Positions 28,131-37,422 are shown, counted from the first letter of the stretch. The stretch is 64,000 nt of DNA from Falsihalocynthiibacter halioticoli (GCF_025802015.1 NZ_JAOYFC010000001.1:620001-684000); one strand, 5' to 3'. Notes: generated from the letters alone by a model not told the origin. Made by a program: numbers and translations.

Positions 28131-30577
28131 TCTGCGGCCTCCAAGCTCAGGTCAGCCATCGGCTGCCATTTTTTGCGGTTGTATTCGGGGGTGGCCTGTT
28201 CGGCCCATGGGTCTTTGCGATAGATGGTCTGTGATAGCTCGAAGCGCTCCACCAATTCGGCGCGTTGGGCGAGGTCATCAACGATCTGTTCCTTGACCCA
28301 ATCCAACCCGACCTTGGCGACCCATTTGTAAGCGCGATCAAGGTATTTCGCGTTTTCACGGTAGATCTGCATGAACGCAGTCGTGAGGGCGATGGCTTCC
28401 TCTTCGGTTGCGACTTTGGCAAGCAATTCGGTTTCCCGAACGTCCATACCCGCAGCACCACCAACAGAAACCTCGTAACCCGAGTCGACGCAGACGATGC
28501 CGATGTCCTTACAGGTGGCTTCCGCGCAGTTACGCGGGCAGCCCGACACGCCCAGTTTGACTTTATGCGGTGTCCAAGAACCCCAGAGGAGCTTTTCGAG
28601 TTTGATGCCGAGGCCCGTTGAATCCTGCGTTCCGAAACGGCAGTGATCCTTGCCTACACATGTTTTGACTGTGCGCAGACCTTTGGAATAGGCGTGGCCC
28701 GAAACCATGCCCGCTTGGTTCAAATCGTACCACATTGCGGGAAGGTCTTCTTTCTTCACGCCCAGAAGGTCGATCCGCTGTCCGCCAGTTACCTTAACGG
28801 TCGGAACGTTGTATTTGTCGGCGGCATCCGCAATGGCGCGCAGTTCGTCGGGCGTGGTGATCCCGCCCCACATACGCGGCACAACCGAATAGGTGCCGTC
28901 TTTCTGGATGTTGGCGTGGTTGCGCTCGTTTACAAAACGGCTCTGTGGATCGTCCTGATATTCAAGCGGCCAATCAGCGAGCAAATAGAAGTTGAGCGCA
29001 GGGCGGCAAGAGTGACAGCCGCAGCTTGTTTTCCAGCCACATTCCTGCATGACCGCGGCCATGGATTTCAACTCTTGCGATTTGATCATCCGGCGCACGT
29101 CTTCGTGGCTCAGATCTGTGCAGTTACACATACCTTGAGCGGCGGGAATAACGAAGTCATCGCCCAGCGTTACCCCAAGAACCTGCTCAACCAGACCCGT
29201 GCATGTCCCGCAGGAGCCGGAGGCCTTGGTGACCGCGCGCACGGCGGCGAGGTCTGTTGCCCCGTCGTTGATCGCAGAAACAATCTCGCCTTTGGAAATG
29301 CCGTTACAACCACAGATTTCTGCATCATCTGGTAAGGCTGCAACGGCCGCCATAGGGTCCAGGGGGGCACCCCCCTGAAAGGCCGGTCCAAAGATCAGGG
29401 TCTCGCGCATTTCGCTGATGTCTTCGCCGGATTTGATCATGCCGAAGAACCAGTTGCTGTCGGCGGTATCGCCATACATCACGGCGCCGACGATCTTGTT
29501 GTCTTCGAGTACGAGGCGCTTGTAGACCCCACGTGCCGGATCGCGGAACACGATATCTTCGCGGGTGTCGCCCTCTGCGAAGTCACCAGCAGAGAAAAGA
29601 TCACAGCCCGTTACTTTGAGCTTGGTTGAAATCTCGCGCTGAACGAATGTTGCCTCTTCACCGATCAAGGTTTTGGCAACGACTTTGGCTTGATCATAGA
29701 GCGGAGCAACGAGGCCAAAGATATTGCCGTCGTGTTCCACGCATTCGCCCACTGCGAGGATGTTCTCGTCCGAGGTTATCATTTGATCGTCAACATGAAT
29801 GCCGCGCCCAACGGAGAGGCCAGCATCGCCAGCAAGGGCCACATTCGGGCGGATGCCCACGGCCATCACGAGGAGGTCGCAGGGCAGTTCGGTGCCGTCA
29901 TCCAACATAAGCGCTTTGACATGGCCGTCTTCGCCAACGATCTCTTTGGAGTTGGCCGAGCACATTACTTTGATGCCCTTGTCGAGCAACGCCTTGCGCA
30001 AAAGGTATCCTGCAGCTTCGTCAAGCTGGCGCTCCATCAGGTGGCCCATGATATGCACCACTGTCACGTCAACGCCGCGCAGCTTAAGCCCAGCCGCAGC
30101 TTCAAGACCAAGCAAGCCACCACCGATCACAACCGCTTTCGCATCCGGCTTTTCGCCGAGGGCAATCATGCGGTTGGTGTCTTCAAGGTCACGATAGGCG
30201 ATTACGCCCTCAAGATCATGGCCAGGGAGCGGAATGATAAATGGGTTGGACCCCGTTCCAAAGAGCAGCTTGTCATAAGGCACTTCGTCGCCATTTTCGG
30301 CGATTACGACTTTGCGCTCGCGGTCTACTTTGGCGACCTTTTCGCCAAAGCGGCATGTTACACCGTTTTCTTCGTACCAATCGGAGGTGTGGATGATGAT
30401 GTCGTCAAACTTCTTATCACCCGACAGAACCGGAGAGAGCATGATGCGGTCATAGTTGCCGCGAGGCTCTGCGTTGAAAAGGGTCACGTCATAGGCATCG
30501 GGCGCCTGCTTGAGCAGTTCTTCGAGCGCGCGGCCCGAGGCCATGCCAGCGCCGATAATTACCAGTTTCTCGGTCAT
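28127..30577 (-). CDS. nirB: NADH-dependent nitrite reductase large subunit
   Basis: An 816-residue flavo-sirohaem enzyme. N-terminal FAD/NAD domain: IIGAGMASGRALEEL, later VVIGGGLLGLEAAAGL. A BFD-type [2Fe-2S] domain near residues 420-530 has CGCNGISKGEIVSAINDG, CNCTD and CGCHSCRP. The C-terminal sulfite/nitrite reductase domain binds siroheme and [4Fe-4S] through CVGKDHCRFGTQD and SGCPRNCAEATCKD. It reduces nitrite to ammonium. The ATG overlaps the last base of nrtC (TAATG). Confidence 0.96.
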   Translation of the reverse strand: MTEKLVIIGAGMASGRALEELLKQAPDAYDVTLFNAEPRGNYDRIMLSPVLSGDKKFDDIIIHTSDWYEENGVTCRFGEKVAKVDRERKVVIAENGDEVPYDKLLFGTGSNPFIIPLPGHDLEGVIAYRDLEDTNRMIALGEKPDAKAVVIGGGLLGLEAAAGLKLRGVDVTVVHIMGHLMERQLDEAAGYLLRKALLDKGIKVMCSANSKEIVGEDGHVKALMLDDGTELPCDLLVMAVGIRPNVALAGDAGLSVGRGIHVDDQMITSDENILAVGECVEHDGNIFGLVAPLYDQAKVVAKTLIGEEATFVQREISTKLKVTGCDLFSAGDFAEGDTREDIVFRDPARGVYKRLVLEDNKIVGAVMYGDTADSNWFFGMIKSGEDISEMRETLIFGPAFQGGAPLDPMAAVAALPDDAEICGCNGISKGEIVSAINDGATDLAAVRAVTKASGSCGTCTGLVEQVLGVTLGDDFVIPAAQGMCNCTDLSHEDVRRMIKSQELKSMAAVMQECGWKTSCGCHSCRPALNFYLLADWPLEYQDDPQSRFVNERNHANIQKDGTYSVVPRMWGGITTPDELRAIADAADKYNVPTVKVTGGQRIDLLGVKKEDLPAMWYDLNQAGMVSGHAYSKGLRTVKTCVGKDHCRFGTQDSTGLGIKLEKLLWGSWTPHKVKLGVSGCPRNCAEATCKDIGIVCVDSGYEVSVGGAAGMDVRETELLAKVATEEEAIALTTAFMQIYRENAKYLDRAYKWVAKVGLDWVKEQIVDDLAQRAELVERFELSQTIYRKDPWAEQATPEYNRKKWQPMADLSLEAAE

Positions 30578-32247
30578 TATGCGGCCTCCTCTTTCTTGGA
30601 TTTGGGGTTTTTGCCGTGTTCGTATTCCTCAAGGAAATCGAGAACCTCGGCGCGGAATTTGTAATAATCCGGATGCTCCAGCAGCGCTTTGCGGGTGCGC
30701 GGGCGGGGCAGATCCACATCAACGATCTTGCCGATTGTGGCTTGTGGTCCGTTGGTCATCATCACAACGCGATCCGCCAGAAGGATGGCTTCGTCCACGT
30801 CGTGGGTGACGCAGATCGCGGTGACTTTCGTGCGGCTCCAGACTTCCATGAGAACTTCCTGAAGCTCCCAGCGGGTGAGGCTGTCGAGCATGCCGAATGG
30901 TTCATCAAGCAAGAGGAGTTTGGGCGAGAGCGCAAAGGCGCGGGCAATCCCGACACGCTGTTTCATGCCGTTGGACATGGAGTTCGCCATTTTGTCCATG
31001 GAGTCCGCAAGGCCAACGCGCTCAAGGTAGTATTCGACCACATCCTGACGCTCGGCCATAGAAGCGGTTGGGTAGACCTTGTCGACACCGATCGACACGT
31101 TCTCCTTGGCGGTGAGCCACGGGAAGAGGTTGGGCGATTGGAACACAACCGCACGCTCGGGGTCTGCGCCCTGTACGTGGCGACCATCAAGGCGGATACC
31201 GCCTTTGGAAATTTCATTAAGGCCCGCCGCCATTGTCAGCACTGTGGATTTACCACAGCCCGAATGACCGATCAGTGAGATGAACTCGCCACGGTCAATC
31301 TTGAGGTTGAAATCTTCAACCACAGTCAGCGGACCTTTCGGCGTTGGGTAAACCTTGTGAAGCTGCGAAAAATCGAGGAAACGCTCGTCGATCAGCCCTT
31401 CTTGTGCCTTGGCAACCGCAGCAGGAACGCCGTGGATTGGCGTTACATTTGGCAAGTTGCGGGTCTCTTCGACCTTAGCGGCGATGCCCACATCCATGAG
31501 GTATTTTGTGACCTCGGCGCGGAGTTTTTTGAACGATGCATCGTCGTTCATCGCCATCCGGTCGCGGGGACGAGGGATGCTGACGTTGAACTCCTTGGTG
31601 ATGGTGCCATCAGGGTTCAGGGCGATGATCCGATCCGCCATAATGATGGCTTCGTCCACATCATTGGTGACGAGGATCACGGTCTTTTGGTCCGCATTCC
31701 AGATGTCGAGGATCTCGTCGGCCAGATTGGCGCGGGAGAGGGCGTCGAGCGCGGAAAGCGGTTCGTCCAGAAGCAGCATCTCTGGGCTCATCGCAAGCGC
31801 GCGCGCCACAGAAACCCGCTGACGCATGCCCCCAGAAAGTTCCGCAGGGCGACGGTCTGCGGCGTGGGAGAGGCCAACCATGGCGATATACTTCGCCACC
31901 AGTTCGGCGCGCTCTTCCTTGGATTTCTCCTTGAAGACACTGTCAACGGCGAGAGCGATGTTTCCCTTAACCGTCAGCCACGGCATCAAAGAGTAGCTTT
32001 GAAAGACCAGCCCGCGTTCAGGGCCAGGACCAGAGATTTCAGCGCCTTTGTATAGCACTTCGCCCTGATCTGGTTGGTGTAGCCCTGCAACCAAGTTGAC
32101 GAGGGTGGATTTGCCTGTTCCGGAGAAGCCGAGGATCGCAACGAACTCGCCTTCTTCCACTTTGAGGTTGATGTCGGAGAGGACGGGCGTGTGCTCTGTT
32201 CCTTCGCCGAAACCCTTGTAAACGTTATTGAATTCAAGAACTGACAT
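30577..32247 (-). CDS. nrtC: Nitrate ABC transporter ATPase, fused NrtC/NrtD-type double ATP-binding protein
   Basis: A 556-residue protein with two complete ABC ATPase domains in one chain. Domain 1 (about 1-260): GFSGTGKSTLV, LSGGMRQRVSVARAL, MLLLDEPLSALD. Domain 2 (about 280-540): GHSGCGKSTVL, MSNGMKQRVGIARAF, LLLLDEPFGMLD. In cyanobacteria these are separate NrtC and NrtD, with a receptor domain on NrtC that is absent here. It powers nitrate or nitrite import through NrtB. ATG 32247 is preferred; a GTG nine bases earlier overlaps the nrtB stop. Confidence 0.93.
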   Translation of the reverse strand: MSVLEFNNVYKGFGEGTEHTPVLSDINLKVEEGEFVAILGFSGTGKSTLVNLVAGLHQPDQGEVLYKGAEISGPGPERGLVFQSYSLMPWLTVKGNIALAVDSVFKEKSKEERAELVAKYIAMVGLSHAADRRPAELSGGMRQRVSVARALAMSPEMLLLDEPLSALDALSRANLADEILDIWNADQKTVILVTNDVDEAIIMADRIIALNPDGTITKEFNVSIPRPRDRMAMNDDASFKKLRAEVTKYLMDVGIAAKVEETRNLPNVTPIHGVPAAVAKAQEGLIDERFLDFSQLHKVYPTPKGPLTVVEDFNLKIDRGEFISLIGHSGCGKSTVLTMAAGLNEISKGGIRLDGRHVQGADPERAVVFQSPNLFPWLTAKENVSIGVDKVYPTASMAERQDVVEYYLERVGLADSMDKMANSMSNGMKQRVGIARAFALSPKLLLLDEPFGMLDSLTRWELQEVLMEVWSRTKVTAICVTHDVDEAILLADRVVMMTNGPQATIGKIVDVDLPRPRTRKALLEHPDYYKFRAEVLDFLEEYEHGKNPKSKKEEAA

Positions 32248-32252
32248 AGGGA

Positions 32253-33335
32253 TCACCGATTAGCCGAGAAGGTAAAGAAGGATTGGATCACATACATCAG
32301 GCGGTCGAGCATGAAGCCGATGATGCCGATGGTGAACACAGCAACCATGATCTTGGCGAGGGATTGGCTGGAGCCGTTCTGGAACTCGTCCCAAACGAAT
32401 TTACCAAGGCCGGGGTTCTGGGCGAGCATTTCCGCCGCGATCAGCACCATCCAGCCAACACCGAGCGAGAGGCGCAGACCGGTAAAGATCAGCGGCAGTG
32501 CGGAAGGCAGAACCAGCTTGGTGATTTTGGTCCATGTGGAGAGCTTCAGAACCTTGGACACAGAGATCAGATCTTTATCGATGCTTGCCACACCCAAAGA
32601 CGTGTTGATGAGCGTTGGCCAAAGCGAACAGAGCGTCACTGTGATGGCGGAGTTAAGAAAGCTCTTGGAGAACATTCCGTCGTTCGTGGTGTAAACCGCC
32701 GAGACAATCATCGTCACAATTGGGAGCCAAGCGAGAGGAGAAACGGGTTTGAAAATCTGGATCAACGGGTTGATCGCGGCATTGACCGAAGGGGAGAGGC
32801 CCGCCGCGATCCCCAGTGGGACAGCAACTGCTGTGGCCAGTAGGAAGCCGAAGAATACGGTCTGGATAGAGGTCCAGATCTGGTCGTAATAGGTTGGTTT
32901 GCCGGTATAGGCGCGCTCTTTGATCTTGTCTTCTTTGCCGTCCGCGAGGAGCTTCGCGTTGCGAGCGTCCTGACGTTCATAGAAGGCTTCTTCTTTTTCG
33001 CGCTCACGAACGTGATCTGCATGAAGAACGCCAACCTGTTCCCAAACTTGTGCAGGGCCGGGAACCGCGCCAAGAGATGTTTGAACCTTAGGTGCCAAAG
33101 CGCCCCATGCGGCGATGAAAAGGAAGATCGAGAGAAGCGGAACACCGAGCAAAAGCCAGATTTGTTTGACCTGAGCGCGAGGGTTGTCGCCGGCGAGCGC
33201 TTTCAGGATCGGGGTCATCCATGACATACCGATAACTTTGAACCAAGTGTCGGCTTTGTTGATACGGGTGAACAAGCGCGCGCGTCTGGCTTCTTTTGCC
33301 TCGTTTGCGGCGAATTCGGGATCGACTGTGGTCAT
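32253..33335 (-). CDS. nrtB: Nitrate ABC transporter permease
   Basis: A 360-residue inner-membrane permease of the NrtB/SsuC type. The family EAA loop appears as LSTWTKITKLVLPSALPLIF, followed by GLRLSLGVGWMVLIAAEML. A charged insert precedes the core helices (about residues 100-155). ATG 33335 follows GGAGAAGG. It lies between the binding protein nrtA and the fused ATPase. Confidence 0.93.
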   Translation of the reverse strand: MTTVDPEFAANEAKEARRARLFTRINKADTWFKVIGMSWMTPILKALAGDNPRAQVKQIWLLLGVPLLSIFLFIAAWGALAPKVQTSLGAVPGPAQVWEQVGVLHADHVREREKEEAFYERQDARNAKLLADGKEDKIKERAYTGKPTYYDQIWTSIQTVFFGFLLATAVAVPLGIAAGLSPSVNAAINPLIQIFKPVSPLAWLPIVTMIVSAVYTTNDGMFSKSFLNSAITVTLCSLWPTLINTSLGVASIDKDLISVSKVLKLSTWTKITKLVLPSALPLIFTGLRLSLGVGWMVLIAAEMLAQNPGLGKFVWDEFQNGSSQSLAKIMVAVFTIGIIGFMLDRLMYVIQSFFTFSANR

Positions 33336-33411
33336 CTGACCTTCTCCAATCTGGCGGGGTGTTAAGGGTAGTGGTGACCCCACCCGCATAAGCAGGTGGG
33401 GAGTGGGATGT

Positions 33412-34782
33412 TTAATTTGTGACAATGTCGCTATTGACGGTTTGGTCGCCCTTCAGACCGATCGGCAGGCTGTCGAGATAGGCGTTCGGGGTGCGACCGT
33501 CGTATGCGATGCCGTCGATGATATCCTCAGCTGGGGTAACTTCGCGGTAACCGTCTGTATCCCAAGGGAAATCAGCTTCGCTTGCGATGCCTTCTTCAAC
33601 AAGTAGACGGGCGGCTTCGAGGTAGATTTCCGGCTTGTAAACGCTCTTGGCAGTTTCATCGTACCAAGCGTCTGTTTTGCCTTCAGGAATTTGGCCCCAG
33701 CGGCGCATTTGGGTCAGGTACCAAACAGCGTCAGAGTAGTAGGGATATGTCGCAAAGTAGCGGAAGAACACGTTGAAATCCGGAACGTCGCGCACATCGC
33801 CTTTTTCATACTCAAACGTGCCGGTCATAGAGGCCGCGATCACGTCATAGTCCGCACCCACATATTCAGACCGAGAGAGGATTTCTACGGCTTCTGGGCG
33901 GTTGGCGTTGTCGTTCTCGTCAAGCCACATAGCCGCGCGGATTAGCGCCTTGGTCAGGGCAAGCGTTGTGTTCGGATACTCTTCGGCAAACTCTGCTGTG
34001 ATGCCGAAAACTTTCTCTGGGTTGTTCTTCCAGATTTCATAGTCGGTCACCACTGGAACGCCGATGCCCTTAAAGACTGCGGCTTGGTTCCAAGGCTCGC
34101 CTACGCAATAGCCAAGGATAGTTCCGGCTTCGAGCGTTGCAGGCATTTGTGGAGGAGGTGTTACCGAAAGAAGAACATCGGCCGCGATCTGACCGGACAC
34201 ATTCTCTGGGGAATAGTAGCCAGGCTCGATACCACCAGCAGCCAGCCAGTAGCGCAACTCGTAGTTATGTGTGGAAACAGGAAAAACCATGCCCATGTTG
34301 AACGGTTTGCCTTCGTCGGCGAATTCTTCAACAACGGGTTTCAGAGCCGACGCGGAAATCGGGTGAACCGGCTTACCGTCCGCATCTTTGTCGATGTGTG
34401 GCAGCATCTTTTCCCAGATTTCATTGGAAACGGTGATGCCGTTGCCGTTCAGGTCCATCGAGAAAGGCGTAATGATATGCGCTTCGGTGCCGTAGCCGAT
34501 TGTTGCGGCGATGGGCTGACCTGCAAGCATATGAGCGCCGTCAAGCTGGCCGTCGATCACGCGGTCAAGCAGCACTTTCCAGTTCGCTTGCGGCTCTAGT
34601 GTTACGTAAAGCCCTTCGTCCTCGAAATAGCCTTGCTCATATGCAATGGCGAGCGGGGCCATATCAGTTAGCTTGATGAACCCGAGTGTGAGTTCGTCTT
34701 TTTCAACGTCGAGCATCTCGGCCCACGTTGGAGCGGCAAGTGCAAAGCTCGTCGCCACGGCCATGCTGATTGCGTTTTTCAT
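33412..34782 (-). CDS. nrtA: Nitrate/nitrite-binding protein of ABC transporter
   Basis: A 456-residue periplasmic binding protein of the NrtA/CmpA family with an N-terminal signal peptide ending near PTWA. Family features are LTLGFIKLTDMAPLAIAYE, GYFEDEGL, HMLAGQPIAATIGYG and GYCVGEPWNQ, the residues lining the nitrate pocket. First gene after the ANTAR-controlled leader; its transcription should depend on NasT antitermination. Confidence 0.94.
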   Translation of the reverse strand: MKNAISMAVATSFALAAPTWAEMLDVEKDELTLGFIKLTDMAPLAIAYEQGYFEDEGLYVTLEPQANWKVLLDRVIDGQLDGAHMLAGQPIAATIGYGTEAHIITPFSMDLNGNGITVSNEIWEKMLPHIDKDADGKPVHPISASALKPVVEEFADEGKPFNMGMVFPVSTHNYELRYWLAAGGIEPGYYSPENVSGQIAADVLLSVTPPPQMPATLEAGTILGYCVGEPWNQAAVFKGIGVPVVTDYEIWKNNPEKVFGITAEFAEEYPNTTLALTKALIRAAMWLDENDNANRPEAVEILSRSEYVGADYDVIAASMTGTFEYEKGDVRDVPDFNVFFRYFATYPYYSDAVWYLTQMRRWGQIPEGKTDAWYDETAKSVYKPEIYLEAARLLVEEGIASEADFPWDTDGYREVTPAEDIIDGIAYDGRTPNAYLDSLPIGLKGDQTVNSDIVTN

Positions 34783-34825
34783 CGTTCAGTCCCTTTTGTT
34801 GCGCCCCCGATGTTCGGTATGGGGC

Positions 34826-34885
34826 AAAAGAAAAAGCCGCTCGATTCAACTGCACGGGGAGGCGTACGGTGAATCGAGCGGCTTT
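34826..34885 (-). terminator. Intrinsic terminator in the nrtA leader (antitermination target)
   Basis: On the minus strand, TGAATCGAGCGGC pairs with its complement 21 bases upstream and the stem extends with three A-T pairs to 16 bp. The U-rich tract TTTTTCTTTT follows. It lies 45-100 bp upstream of nrtA, inside the transcribed leader, so unless it is bypassed it would block the whole nitrate operon. Confidence 0.9.
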
Positions 34886-34893
34886 GCTCATGT

Positions 34894-34945
34894 CACCCGA
34901 TCATTCGGGTGTTTCTGGCTGGGCGTCGTTGCCTAGCATTAAGGC
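34894..34945 (-). promoter_or_regulatory. ANTAR-type two-hairpin RNA element in the nrtA leader
   Basis: Two small hairpins precede the leader terminator. The first (34931-34945) has a GCCT/AGGC stem with one bulged T and the hexaloop AATGCT. The second (34894-34911) has a perfect 6-bp stem CACCCG/CGGGTG and hexaloop AATGAT. Both loops have A at position 1 and G at position 4, the signature of RNAs bound by ANTAR proteins. The ANTAR protein NasT is encoded 1.3 kb upstream on the same strand. Confidence 0.85.
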
Positions 34946-35042
34946 TTTTATAGAAGGTGCGCCGCAGCGCAGCGAGAGTCGTAGTGGGGCTCGGCGGAGA
35001 AAATCAGAGGTTTTCTGCGACTGCACATTTTTTGGGCGGAAT

Positions 35043-36209
35043 TCACCGCGTCAGGTCAAAGATTTCGCCATTAAAGAAGGCATCCGGCCCGAGAATCATC
35101 TCGCCGCGGGTGGATGCAACGGCCGTTGGATGAGACAGCGCACCCTCTAGTTTCTCGGAGGCGCCGGGGAGGTCGATGCCGAGTCCGGCGAGGTTTTGGC
35201 GATATAGATCGCTGCGGAAACTGGCTTTGCCGACCTCGAGCGCGTGCGTGCGATCCAAGCCATTACGTGCGGCGAGCCGCGTAGCAATCCATGCGGCCTG
35301 ACTGCGCCACGGGAATGTCGCTGCGGAACTAAAGAAGCGCTGAAACTCAGGAACATGAACAGGCGCACCGTTGTGGCGTGTCACGATCCGGCGGCTAAGG
35401 GCGCGGTCGATGATCTGTTCGGAGAGGTTCAGGTACTCCTGCCGTGCAAGGAGGTTTGCGGCCATCATGCGATTGTGATCGTCATGAAGCCACTCTGCCG
35501 CATGATAAACGGCACGCATGAGCGCCCGCACAGCGTTGGGGTTTTCATCAACCCAATCGCGCCGCGCGGCGAGGGTTTTTTCGGGTGCGAAACTCCAGAT
35601 AGAAGAGCCGGGCAGCACCAGTTCGGCATGCCCGTTTTCAACCGCAGACGACCCCCAAGGCTCGCCGACACAGAAGGCATCAATCTCGCCCTTGGCCATG
35701 GCCGCGGGCATATGCGGAGGCGGGACAATGCGGATGTCGAGCTCTTCCTCGGGCATGCCGAGGGCGGTCAGCCAATGACGTAAAAGCTCTGTGTGCATGG
35801 CGAACGGAAAAGGCGAACCTATCCGCAGCTTTCCGCCCGTAACGGCAAGTAGAAACTCACCTGTCTCGCGCGGTGTCGTGAAGCTACCATCCCAGCCGAT
35901 TGCACGCATTTTCCCTGCAATATCAGGGTGAACGCCAATGCTGTTGCCATTTACGGACAGGACCATCAGCGTGTCGATTTGAGCGCTGAAGCCGCCGAGA
36001 GACAGTGACATGGCAATCGGCGTTGGCGCCAGCATATGCGCGGTGTCGATCTGGCCGAATGCGAGCATGTCCCGAAGCGTGGACCAGCTTGGGTAGCGCG
36101 AGAGGCGAAGGTCTATGCCCTCGCTGCGGGCAAAGCCGAATTCGCGCGCCACAACCAACGGCACACAGTCAACCAAAGGAAGGAAACCGCAGGTGATCGT
36201 CGCGTTCAT
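35043..36209 (-). CDS. nasS: NasS nitrate/nitrite sensor, NrtA-like
   Basis: A 388-residue protein related to NrtA but without a signal peptide, so it is cytoplasmic. Ligand-pocket motifs are CGFLPLVDCVPLVVAREFG, HMLAPTPIAMSLSLG and FCVGEPWGSSAVENG. NasS sequesters NasT in the absence of nitrate and releases it when nitrate or nitrite binds. It is translationally coupled to nasT by an ATGA overlap. Confidence 0.93.
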   Translation of the reverse strand: MNATITCGFLPLVDCVPLVVAREFGFARSEGIDLRLSRYPSWSTLRDMLAFGQIDTAHMLAPTPIAMSLSLGGFSAQIDTLMVLSVNGNSIGVHPDIAGKMRAIGWDGSFTTPRETGEFLLAVTGGKLRIGSPFPFAMHTELLRHWLTALGMPEEELDIRIVPPPHMPAAMAKGEIDAFCVGEPWGSSAVENGHAELVLPGSSIWSFAPEKTLAARRDWVDENPNAVRALMRAVYHAAEWLHDDHNRMMAANLLARQEYLNLSEQIIDRALSRRIVTRHNGAPVHVPEFQRFFSSAATFPWRSQAAWIATRLAARNGLDRTHALEVGKASFRSDLYRQNLAGLGIDLPGASEKLEGALSHPTAVASTRGEMILGPDAFFNGEIFDLTR

Positions 36210-36790
36210 TTCAGAAGCTCCGAAGCCGTGACCAAAGCAGTTGCCACATCGACAACTTTGCGGCCCTGATCCATCGCGGTTTTGCGCAGTAGCGAATAGG
36301 CTTCGTCCTCGCTGATGCCTTTGGCGGCGATGAGTAGTCCTTTGGCGCGGTCGATGGTTTTTCGGTCGGCGAGAGCGGCTTTGGCTGCGTCGCGTTCATT
36401 GCGGATTTTGGCGACCATATTGAAACGCGCGATGGCGGCGTCGATCACAGGTTTGATGCGATTTTTGTGTAATCCATCTACCACATAGGCGGAAAGACCG
36501 GCCTCAATCGCGGCTTTGGTCAGGTCTGGATCAGAGCGGTCAACGAACATTGCGACGGGGCGAGAGGCAGCGCCAGATGCAAGGGAAAGCTGCTCTAGAG
36601 TGTCGCGGTTCGGGTTGGCGATATCAACAAGAACCACGTCCGGATTGAGTTCGGACAGGCGCTGGTTGAGGGAAGTCTCGTCGCCGATAATCGTGATGGA
36701 ATAATCGCCTGCATCGCATAATCCATCGACAATCATCCGTGCCCGTTCAGGGTCGGGCTCAAGGATGGTGATGCGGAGCTTGCTGGCCAT
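36206..36790 (-). CDS. nasT: NasT ANTAR-domain transcription antiterminator
   Basis: A 194-residue regulator with an N-terminal receiver-like domain (ITILEPDPERARMIVDGL, DVVLVDIANPNRDTLEQL) and a C-terminal three-helix ANTAR domain (DRKTIDRAKGLLIAAKG, ISEDEAYSLLRKTAM). It binds leader RNA with two hexaloop hairpins and prevents termination upstream of nitrate genes. Paired with nasS as a sensor-antiterminator module. Confidence 0.94.
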   Translation of the reverse strand: MASKLRITILEPDPERARMIVDGLCDAGDYSITIIGDETSLNQRLSELNPDVVLVDIANPNRDTLEQLSLASGAASRPVAMFVDRSDPDLTKAAIEAGLSAYVVDGLHKNRIKPVIDAAIARFNMVAKIRNERDAAKAALADRKTIDRAKGLLIAAKGISEDEAYSLLRKTAMDQGRKVVDVATALVTASELLK

Positions 36791-36955
36791 GAACAGGGTC
36801 TAAAGTGGCGCTAATCCGGTGACCAGAGAGGGCGGAATTTTGCAGGTGCAGCAATGGTGGGCTGCATTCGAATTGGGCGGAATATGCTGCGCATGCATAA
36901 TAAATGGGCATTGCGTTAACTGTTCCTGACGAGGCGAAAACGGCGATGTGAAACG

Positions 36956-36994
36956 CATATGATTTCCATATGTTTTGCATATGCGCGGGATATG
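36956..36994. repeat. Four CATATG-type hexamers in exact 11-bp phase (putative operator)
   Basis: CATATG occurs at 36956, 36967 and 36978, and GATATG at 36989, each 11 bp from the last, so all face one side of the helix. The array lies in the nasT/BrnA-like divergent intergenic region, 72 bp upstream of the BrnA-like gene. It resembles a multi-half-site operator for a cooperative repressor. Confidence 0.7.
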
Positions 36995-37065
36995 CGTACG
37001 GTCTGGCGGCTGTCTGTTAACTTTTGAGGGCTAGGTTTGCAAAATCTTAACCAAGTGGAGGCAGC

Positions 37066-37422
37066 ATGGCCGAGCCGTATAACTTTGACCCAAGCAAGAC
37101 ATTCGAAGCACCGGAAGGCCGCCGCCGCCGTTCGCGGGGCGAGCATCTGGCGCGGCTATCACTTGAGCGTACCATCGCGCGGCTGGCAACAGAGATGTAC
37201 CCGTCTTCAACGCGCGAAAGATTTGTGCCGGACGCGTGGGAGGATTTGGCCGATGCCTTTCCCGTTCAACCCCGCCGCGCGCGGGTGACGCTTTTGTTGG
37301 AGGAGCCGGTTCTCAAATTTTACCGGTCATATGGCAGCGGCTATCAGCGGATTATTAACGATGTGCTGGCGCTCTATGCGGAGCTGCGAATTGCGAAAGT
37401 TATTGAGGCGCGGGAGGATTAG
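37066..37422 (+). CDS. BrnA-antitoxin-like ribbon-helix-helix protein
   Basis: A 118-residue protein. The N-terminal half is basic and polar (GRRRRSRGEHLARL). The C-terminal 45 residues, RARVTLLLEEPVLKFYRS then YQRIINDVLALYAELR, match the BrnA-antitoxin pattern: a beta strand followed by two helices that dimerise for DNA binding. No BrnT-like toxin is encoded next to it, so it is either an orphan antitoxin or a DNA-binding regulator. AGTGGAGG precedes the ATG. The phased CATATG array upstream is a candidate autoregulatory site. Confidence 0.6.
   Translation: MAEPYNFDPSKTFEAPEGRRRRSRGEHLARLSLERTIARLATEMYPSSTRERFVPDAWEDLADAFPVQPRRARVTLLLEEPVLKFYRSYGSGYQRIINDVLALYAELRIAKVIEARED

Noticed and set aside
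30577..32247. Fused double ATPase considered as a frameshift artefact or new transporter
   Set aside because: Both ABC domains are complete and in frame with the expected partners; such fused nitrate transporter ATPases are known in alphaproteobacteria.
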